From contig NZ_CAMYMD010000084.1 in the NCBI RefSeq assembly GCF_947259555.1, positions 62,001-126,000 of the forward strand: 64,000 nt of DNA. The letters run 5' to 3'. A program made the translations under genes and the position numbers. This DNA is from an uncultured Roseovarius sp. (GTDB lineage Bacteria > Pseudomonadota > Alphaproteobacteria > Rhodobacterales > Rhodobacteraceae). The notes below the pieces were generated by a model. The model worked only from the letters and a program-made list of their open reading frames with translations, was not told where the DNA came from and did no database searches. This document shows, one piece after another, positions 57,538 through 64,000 of this stretch (its first letter is position 1; each line of letters starts with the position of its first letter).

Positions 57538-58902
57538 ATGCCGCGACTTTGGGCCGCTCAGGCGCTCTTGCCCTCGGGTTGGGCGCGCAATGTATTGGTG
57601 GAAATTGATGAAACGGGGAGGGTCGCCCGCGTCTCACCGGAGGCGCCGCCGGCAGGTTACCGGACCGGTATTCTGCTGCCTGCGCCGGTCAACGCCCACT
57701 CGCACGCGTTTCAGCGTGCGATGGCGGGCCTGACCGAAACACGCGGTCCCGATCCGCGCGACACGTTCTGGACCTGGCGTCAGTTGATGTATCGGTTTCT
57801 GGATCGTCTGACGCCGGAACAAGTGCAGGCCATCGCGGCGCTCGTTCAGATGGAGATGCTGGAGGCGGGCTATTCCACGAATGTCGAATTTCATTACTTG
57901 CACCACCAGCCCGGCGGCGTACCATATGACGATCCGGCGGAAATGGCGCAGCGTATCGCGGCAGCGGCGCAGGAGACCGGGATCGGGCTGACGCTGTTGC
58001 CCGTTCAGTACGAATTCGGTGGCGTAGATCGTCGTCCCTTGGGGCACGGTCAGGTCCGGTTCGGCAATGATCCCGATCAGTTCGCACGATTGGTCGATGC
58101 CTGTGGCGTGGCCCTTCGGGGATTGCAATCTGACGCTCGATTGGGCGTGGCCCCCCACAGCATACGTGCGGTGACGCCCGAGGCCATCGCCGGTGCCGCC
58201 TCGCTGGCCTTGGGTGGCCCGATCCACATGCATCTGGCCGAGCAGCAGGCCGAGGTCGATGAGGTGCACGCCGCGTATGGCGCACGCCCCGTGGAGTGGC
58301 TGTTGGGTCATGTCGATATTTCCACCCAATGGTGTCTTATCCACTGCACGCAGATGCGACCGGAGGAGACGCGCGCGCTTGCCCGCACCGGCGCGGTTGC
58401 CGGGCTATGCCCCATCACGGAGTCGAACCTCGGCGATGGCATTTTCGACGGGCTGCGGTGGATGGATGCGCAGGGCCGGGTCGCCATCGGATCGGACTCC
58501 AATGTCCGGATCTCCCTCGCAGAAGAATTGCGTACGCTCGAGTACTCGCAACGCTTGCGCGATCACTCCCGTGCCGCGTTCGCCACGCCATCGCAGTCCA
58601 CCGGGCGGCGATTGCTGGAGGCCGTTGCCGCAGGCGGCGCGCAGGCTGCCGGTCGCGAGAGCGGGCAGATCGCGCCGGGGCAGTTCGCCGATCTCATGGC
58701 GCTTGACGGCGACCATGTCGATCTGGCGGACCGTAGCGGCGACACTTGTCTCGATATCTGGATCTTTGCCGGTGATGACCATATGGTGCGCGATGTCTGG
58801 GCCGCTGGCCGCCATGTGGTACAGGACGGGCGGCACATCGCCCGGGACAGCATCGTCCACGCCTATGCCAGGGCGATGAAGCCATTGCGGGATGCGCTAT
58901 GA
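57538..58902 (+). CDS. hutF: Formimidoylglutamate deiminase
   Basis: Amidohydrolase 'VNAHSHAFQRAMAGLTE', 'HMHLAEQQAEVDEV', 'IGSDSNVRISLAEELRTLEYSQRL'; ATG 57538 preferred because 57499 falls in the palindrome. Confidence 0.93.
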   Translation: MPRLWAAQALLPSGWARNVLVEIDETGRVARVSPEAPPAGYRTGILLPAPVNAHSHAFQRAMAGLTETRGPDPRDTFWTWRQLMYRFLDRLTPEQVQAIAALVQMEMLEAGYSTNVEFHYLHHQPGGVPYDDPAEMAQRIAAAAQETGIGLTLLPVQYEFGGVDRRPLGHGQVRFGNDPDQFARLVDACGVALRGLQSDARLGVAPHSIRAVTPEAIAGAASLALGGPIHMHLAEQQAEVDEVHAAYGARPVEWLLGHVDISTQWCLIHCTQMRPEETRALARTGAVAGLCPITESNLGDGIFDGLRWMDAQGRVAIGSDSNVRISLAEELRTLEYSQRLRDHSRAAFATPSQSTGRRLLEAVAAGGAQAAGRESGQIAPGQFADLMALDGDHVDLADRSGDTCLDIWIFAGDDHMVRDVWAAGRHVVQDGRHIARDSIVHAYARAMKPLRDAL

Positions 58903-59612
58903 CTGAGTTGCAATTCAACAGTTGGCAGACGATTCAGGACGAGGTGCTGCGCCGTATCCACGTGCGTGATTGGCCGCCGGGCGCGGTCATTCCCAACGAG
59001 GCCGATCTGGCGAAGGAATTCGGGTGCGCGCGCGCGACGGTCAATCGTGCCCTGCGCGCCCTTGCCGAGGCCGGTATTCTGGAGCGGCGCCGCAAGGCGG
59101 GCACGCGCGTGGCCCTGCACCCCGTCAGTCGTGCCACCGTGGATATTCCGATCATTCGGCAGGAGATTACCGGGCGTGGGCAAGCCTATGACTATCGCTG
59201 TATGAGCCGGAGCGTGACGCGTCCTCCGTCGCGGGTGATCGATCGGCTTGGTATCCAGGGCGGCGTCGATTGCCTGCACGTGACCGCCTTGCATCTTGCC
59301 TCGGGCGCGCCTTTTGTGTTCGAGGATCGATGGATCAACCTCGCCACCGCTCCTGACGCCGCGGAGCAGAGCTTTGACGCGCTCAGTGCAAATGAATGGC
59401 TGTTGGCCAACATTCCCTATACTCACGGTGATATCCGCTTTGCCGCCGAAGCGGCGTCCGAGCATGATGCGACGGTCCTCGAGACAAGTCACGGTGAGCC
59501 GGTCTTTGTCATGGAGCGGGTGACATGGGATCATGATCGGGCGATCACCTTTGCGCGGCTTTGCTACGCGCCGGGCTATGGAATCGTCACGCGATTCGGG
59601 TCCGCGCCCTGA
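58899..59612 (+). CDS. hutC: GntR family histidine-utilisation repressor
   Basis: GntR wHTH 'WPPGAVIPNEADLAKEFGCARATVNRALRALAEAGILERRRKAGTRV' and UTRA domain; overlaps hutF. Confidence 0.93.
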   Translation: MTELQFNSWQTIQDEVLRRIHVRDWPPGAVIPNEADLAKEFGCARATVNRALRALAEAGILERRRKAGTRVALHPVSRATVDIPIIRQEITGRGQAYDYRCMSRSVTRPPSRVIDRLGIQGGVDCLHVTALHLASGAPFVFEDRWINLATAPDAAEQSFDALSANEWLLANIPYTHGDIRFAAEAASEHDATVLETSHGEPVFVMERVTWDHDRAITFARLCYAPGYGIVTRFGSAP

Positions 59613-59696
59613 GATCTGCTCGCGTTGATGACCATGGACGGGTGCATCTGCTTGGGCTATCAGGCAGGCGATAAAGATCATCGCGAGAGGCACCGC

Positions 59697-61043
59697 ATGT
59701 CCGGCCATAGCCCCCCCACTCCAATGACGTCCCATCGTTGCGGGCCGCTTTCCGGCCGTGCCGATGTTCCCGGCGACAAGTCGATTTCGCATCGGTCTCT
59801 AATCCTTGGAGCGCTTTGTGTTGGTGAGACGGTCATCACTGGATTGCTCGAGGGCGAGGATGTTCTGGATACAGCCAAGGCGATGCGCGCATTCGGGGCG
59901 GAGGTCACATGCGACCCAGAAGGCATGTGGCATGTGCGCGGTGTCGGCGTGGGTGGCTTTGCGGAACCTTCTCAAGTGGTCGACTGTGGCAATTCCGGCA
60001 CCGGCGTGCGCCTGATAATGGGGGCAATGGCGACCTCGCCGATAACCGCGACGTTCACAGGTGACGACAGCCTCAACAAGCGGCCCATGGAACGCATCAC
60101 AGACCCTCTTACGCTGTTTGGCGCGCGCGCGGTGGGGCGCACAGGTGGTCGGCTGCCCATGACAATCGTGGGCGCGACGAGCCCCGTTCCGGTGCGCTAC
60201 GAGGTGCCGGTGCCCTCCGCTCAGGTGAAATCGGCGGTGCTTTTTGCCGGACTTAATGCGCCGGGGCAGACCATCGTTGTTGAGCGCGAGGCGACGCGCG
60301 ATCATACCGAGAGAATGCTTGCGGGGTTCGGGGCCGACATCACCTCCGAGGAGACGAGCGAGGGGCGGATCATCACCCTGACTGGCCAGCCCGAGCTGAC
60401 GCCGCAATCCATCGTCGTCCCGCGCGATCCCTCGTCCGCCGCCTTCCCGGTCTGTGCCGCGCTTATCGTGCCCGGCTCGGACGTTCTCGTTCCGAATATC
60501 GGCCTCAATCCAACGCGGGCGGGTCTCTTCACGACACTGCGCGAGATGGGCGCCGACCTGACCTATGAGAACATGCGGGAAGAGGGCGGCGAACCCGTGG
60601 CGGACCTGCGCGCGCGGTTTTCGCCCGACCTTGTTGGTGTCGAGGTGCCGCCGGAGCGCGCCGCCAGCATGATCGACGAATATCCGGTTCTGTCGGTGGT
60701 GGCGGCTTTCGCACGCGGCGAGACCGTCATGCGGGGCGTCAAGGAATTGCGCGTCAAGGAAAGCGACCGTATCGACGCGATGGCCGAGGGCCTGCGTGCC
60801 GGCGGGGTCGAGGTCGAAGATGGTCCGGACTGGTGGATCGTAACGGGCCTTGGGCATGGCAACGTGCCGGGCGGACAGATCTGCGTCAGCCACCTCGACC
60901 ACAGGATCGCCATGTCCTTTATCGTGATGGGAATGGCGACGAACGAGCCTGTGAGCGTTGACGACGCAAGCCCGATCGCCACCTCTTTTCCGATCTTCGA
61001 AGGTTTGATGGCGCGGCTTGGGGCGGATATCCGGCGGTCGTGA
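59697..61043 (+). CDS. aroA: 3-phosphoshikimate 1-carboxyvinyltransferase (class II-like)
   Basis: '[13 protein letters not shown]', '[14 protein letters not shown]', '[13 protein letters not shown]', 'NPTRAGLF', 'RVKESDRI'. Confidence 0.96.
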   Translation: MSGHSPPTPMTSHRCGPLSGRADVPGDKSISHRSLILGALCVGETVITGLLEGEDVLDTAKAMRAFGAEVTCDPEGMWHVRGVGVGGFAEPSQVVDCGNSGTGVRLIMGAMATSPITATFTGDDSLNKRPMERITDPLTLFGARAVGRTGGRLPMTIVGATSPVPVRYEVPVPSAQVKSAVLFAGLNAPGQTIVVEREATRDHTERMLAGFGADITSEETSEGRIITLTGQPELTPQSIVVPRDPSSAAFPVCAALIVPGSDVLVPNIGLNPTRAGLFTTLREMGADLTYENMREEGGEPVADLRARFSPDLVGVEVPPERAASMIDEYPVLSVVAAFARGETVMRGVKELRVKESDRIDAMAEGLRAGGVEVEDGPDWWIVTGLGHGNVPGGQICVSHLDHRIAMSFIVMGMATNEPVSVDDASPIATSFPIFEGLMARLGADIRRS

Positions 61044-61172
61044 CGTGGTGTCCGCGCAAACCGGCGAGGGATGTCGGTACAGGTGCATTGGCGAATTCCC
61101 GTCGCGCAAAAGAGCGTGATACTTTCGTGAGGCCCATTGTCGATGCGTGAGCCTGCGCCATAGACTCGTAAT

Positions 61173-61865
61173 ATGGATGAAATCAAATCAGGCCACGCTG
61201 TGCCCACGCCCCCGCCTGTCAAAGTCGGGCTCTACAGAAGCGCACTGCGGATCTTCGCGCTTTTGGGGCTCGCCTTTGCCTTGCACGAAATCTTTGTCTG
61301 GGCCGAGGGCTGGATTGCGGCGAACGATTATGGCTGGGCCATGCCTGGCCTGCTGGTCGCGGTTTTGGTGATATACGCGGTCCTGATCGCCATTCCGTTC
61401 GTGCCTGGAATAGAAATCGGCCTGATGGTGCTGGCTGCGGGCGGTTCAGGCATTGCGCCGCTTGTCTGGATTGCTACCGCGTCGGGGCTGACCCTCGCCT
61501 ACATGGTCGGATGCAAAGTGCCCTACACATGGTTGCACCGGGTTCTGCTCGATCTGCATCTGACCCGTGCATGCCAATTTCTGGAACGATTCGAGGCCCT
61601 TCCGGTCGAAGAGCGTGCGGCCTTTGTTCAGGCCTTGCTGCCCCTTCGTCATCTGGGCTGGGTGGTGAAATATCGTTATCTCAATCTGGCTCTCCTGATC
61701 AATATTCCCGGAAATTCAATGATTGGCGGTGGCGGCGGGATCGCCTTTGTCTCGGGGGTGTCCGGCATGTTCCGGGTGCCGTTGGTGATGGTCACAATCG
61801 TGGTTGCAACGGCGCCAGTCCCTCTGGCAATCTGGCTCTTTGGATGGTCGTTTTCCGGATCCTGA
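61173..61865 (+). CDS. Predicted multi-pass membrane protein, possibly VTT/DedA-like
   Basis: Several TM segments; 'PFVPGIEIGLMVLAAGGSGIAPLVW', 'LALLINIPGNSMIGGGGGIAFVSGVSG'. Confidence 0.5.
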   Translation: MDEIKSGHAVPTPPPVKVGLYRSALRIFALLGLAFALHEIFVWAEGWIAANDYGWAMPGLLVAVLVIYAVLIAIPFVPGIEIGLMVLAAGGSGIAPLVWIATASGLTLAYMVGCKVPYTWLHRVLLDLHLTRACQFLERFEALPVEERAAFVQALLPLRHLGWVVKYRYLNLALLINIPGNSMIGGGGGIAFVSGVSGMFRVPLVMVTIVVATAPVPLAIWLFGWSFSGS

Positions 61866-61895
61866 GGCATGAGCGTGCCGCGTGATGGCGATTTT

Positions 61896-61960
61896 CTGAC
61901 GCTTGTAGGCTGTCAGCCTAGCGCCTATGGCTTATGTTCCGCCTCAACCATTTGCGTCAG
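61896..61960 (+). promoter_or_regulatory. Possible structured 5' leader upstream of the RACo-like gene
   Basis: Outer arms CTGACGC (61896-61902)/GCGTCAG (61954-61960) enclose TAGGCT-GTC-AGCCTA (61906-61920). Confidence 0.35.
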
Positions 61961-61976
61961 CATCAGGATACTTCAC

Positions 61977-64000
61977 ATGTCGACCGATCCCCTTGTCGTT
62001 TTTACCCCCTCGGGCAAGCGTGGACGCTTTCCCAAGGGCACACCGGTTCTGACAGTTGCGCGACAGTTGGGGGTCGATCTTGATTCGGTCTGCGGCGGGC
62101 GCGGTATCTGCTCGAAATGCCAGATCACGCCGGGCTATGGCGCGTTTTCCAAGCATGGCGTGACGGTGCATGAGGATGCGCTCTCGGAGTGGAACAGCGT
62201 CGAGGAGCGCTATGACCAGAAGCGCGGGCTGAAGCCGGGGCGGCGTCTGGGGTGCCAGGCGCAGGTCATGGGCGATGTTGTGATCGACGTGCCGGCTGAA
62301 TCCCAGGTCCACAAGCAGGTGGTGCGAAAGGCCGCCTCGGCCCGGGTGATCGCGATGGACCCAGGCACCAAGCTCTATTTCGTGGAGGTCGAAGAAGCCG
62401 ACATGCACGAGCCGACCGGCGACCTAGAGCGGCTGGCGCGGGCGCTCAAGGCTGAATGGGGCATCGACGCCATCCGCGCCGACCTGACGCTGCTCTCGAA
62501 ACTGCAACCGGTGCTGCGCAAGGGCAAGTACCAGGTGACGGTGGCGCTGCATCGCGGCCATGCCGGGGATGCCGCGCAGGTACTGGAAATCTGGCCGGGT
62601 CTGCATGAGGACGGGCTTTATGGCCTCGCCATCGATCTCGGATCGACCACCGTCGCCGCGCATCTGACGGATCTGGTGACCGGTGAGGTCAAGGCGTCGT
62701 CGGGCATCATGAACCCGCAGATCCGCTTTGGCGAAGACCTGATGAGCCGGGTCAGCTATTCGATGATGAACCCCGGCGGCGACAAGGAGATGACGGCGGC
62801 GGTGCGTGATGCCATCAATACGCTGGCCGAGGAGATCGCCAAGGAGGCGGAGATCGACGCAGGGTTGATCGTCGAGACGGTGTTCGTCTGCAACCCGGTG
62901 ATGCACCATCTGCTGTTGGGGATCGACCCGGTGGAACTGGGGCAGGCGCCCTTTGCGCTCGCGACGTCAAGCAGTCTGACCTTGGGTGCCAAAGAGCTTG
63001 ATCTTGCCGCCATCAACCCGCGCGCTCAGGTCTATATCCTGCCCTGCATCGCGGGCCACGTGGGGGCGGATTGCGCCGCTGTGGCACTGTCGGAAGAGCC
63101 GGGAAAATCCGAAGACCTCGCGCTCATCGTCGATGTCGGCACCAATGCCGAGATCCTGCTGGGCGACAAGACCCGGGTGCTGGCTTGCTCTTCTCCCACG
63201 GGGCCTGCTTTCGAGGGTGCGCAGATTTCCAGCGGTCAGCGCGCGGCACCGGGGGCGATCGAGGCCATCCGCATCGACGCCGAGACCAAAGAGCCGCGTT
63301 TCCGCGTCATCGGCTCCGACAAGTGGTCCGACGAGGACGGCTTTGACGACGAGGTGGGCGCGGGCGGAATCACCGGCATCTGCGGATCGGGGATCATCGA
63401 GGCGGTGGCGGAACTGCGCATGGCGGGGCTTTTGGACGAGAGCGGCCTGCTCGGCTCGGCCGAGGCCACCGGCACGGCGCGGATGATCCCCGAGGGGCGC
63501 ACGCATGCCTATCTCATCCATGACAGCACAGAGCATGGCGGGCCGCGTGTGACCGTGACACAGGGCGATATCCGGGCCATCCAGCTTGCCAAATCCGCGC
63601 TTTATGCGGGCGCGCGCTTGTTGATGGACGAGCGTGGTGTGGACAAGGTGGACCGGGTGGTGCTGGCCGGGGCCTTTGGCGCGCATATCTCGCCGCTGCA
63701 TGCGATGGTTCTGGGGATGATCCCCGACGTGCCGCTGGACAAGGTGACATCGGCAGGGAATGCCGCCGGAACCGGTGCGCGCATCGCGCTGTGCAACGTG
63801 GCTGCGCGGCGCGAGATCGAGCGCGTGGTGGGCGAGATCACCAAGGTCGAGACCGCAATCGAGCCGAAATTCCAGGAACATTTCGTCGCCGCCAACGCGA
63901 TCCCGCACAAGACCGACCCGTTCCCGGAACTGGCCAAGATCGTGCCGTTGCCAAGCCCGTCCTTCAACACCCATGGCGACGGCAGCGATGGCGGACGGCG
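61977..64000 (+). CDS. 2Fe-2S ferredoxin / ASKHA-domain protein (RACo/DUF4445-like corrinoid activation protein), truncated by window end
   Basis: Translated by hand from ATG 61977 with no stop seen to the window end: N-terminal 'CGGRGICSKC...LGCQ' ferredoxin motif, 'GLAIDLGSTTVAAHLTD', 'LIVDVGTNAEILLGD', 'AGAFGAHI'; absent from the ORF track. Confidence 0.88.
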   Translation, partial: MSTDPLVVFTPSGKRGRFPKGTPVLTVARQLGVDLDSVCGGRGICSKCQITPGYGAFSKHGVTVHEDALSEWNSVEERYDQKRGLKPGRRLGCQAQVMGDVVIDVPAESQVHKQVVRKAASARVIAMDPGTKLYFVEVEEADMHEPTGDLERLARALKAEWGIDAIRADLTLLSKLQPVLRKGKYQVTVALHRGHAGDAAQVLEIWPGLHEDGLYGLAIDLGSTTVAAHLTDLVTGEVKASSGIMNPQIRFGEDLMSRVSYSMMNPGGDKEMTAAVRDAINTLAEEIAKEAEIDAGLIVETVFVCNPVMHHLLLGIDPVELGQAPFALATSSSLTLGAKELDLAAINPRAQVYILPCIAGHVGADCAAVALSEEPGKSEDLALIVDVGTNAEILLGDKTRVLACSSPTGPAFEGAQISSGQRAAPGAIEAIRIDAETKEPRFRVIGSDKWSDEDGFDDEVGAGGITGICGSGIIEAVAELRMAGLLDESGLLGSAEATGTARMIPEGRTHAYLIHDSTEHGGPRVTVTQGDIRAIQLAKSALYAGARLLMDERGVDKVDRVVLAGAFGAHISPLHAMVLGMIPDVPLDKVTSAGNAAGTGARIALCNVAARREIERVVGEITKVETAIEPKFQEHFVAANAIPHKTDPFPELAKIVPLPSPSFNTHGDGSDGGR

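Noticed and set aside
59799-61109. 436-aa minus-strand ORF antisense to aroA
   Set aside because: Shadow of a well-supported aroA; no recognisable fold or signal
62967-63974. 335-aa minus-strand ORF near the right edge
   Set aside because: Antisense shadow of the RACo-like gene, whose + strand frame has clear ASKHA/ferredoxin motifs
1-64000. CRISPR arrays, tRNA/rRNA genes, transposases or prophage genes
   Set aside because: No regularly spaced direct repeats, recognisable cloverleaf/rRNA sequence, or transposase/integrase motifs were seen by eye; a tRNAscan/cmscan run would be needed to exclude RNA genes formally

Overview
Alphaproteobacterial chromosome segment, most likely Rhodobacteraceae/Roseobacter-like (inferred from gene content). 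Left edge: dctB (truncated at the window start), dctD and dctPQM, a C4-dicarboxylate TRAP transporter. About 5.6-38.5 kb: a large flagellar cluster (motB, flgE/K/L/I, fliP/N/H/F, fliL, a motE-like gene, motA, a large periplasmic protein, a lytic transglycosylase, flhA/fliR/flhB, a fliJ-like gene, a second fliL-like gene, flgH/A/G/F, fliQ, fliE, flgC/B, fliI). This cluster is interrupted between flgI and fliP by an ~8 kb island of three GT2-like glycosyltransferases, a 769-aa multidomain protein and a methyltransferase-like gene. 38.5-51.7 kb: mostly housekeeping genes (TerB-like, class I lysS, cytochrome c, OmpA lipoprotein, AraC-Ogt/Ada-like, nth, PfkB kinase, enoyl-CoA hydratase, mutM, ubiE, ubiB) plus a yjbH/yjbF-type envelope pair. 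52.2-59.6 kb: a complete hut cluster (hutU-G-H-I / hutF-hutC). Right end: a class II-like aroA, a membrane protein, and a 2Fe-2S/ASKHA corrinoid-activation (RACo-like) gene that runs off the window and is missing from the supplied ORF track. Most interesting items: the glycosyltransferase island with a three-part fusion protein and a tandem (one half degenerate) glycosyltransferase; a motor-accessory module (136-aa protein, MotE-like, AMIN-like 747-aa protein, Slt); three near-consensus CtrA boxes at flagellar promoters; a DctD lacking the GAFTGA loop; and several palindromic or structured intergenic elements. No tRNA, rRNA, CRISPR array or transposase was recognised.
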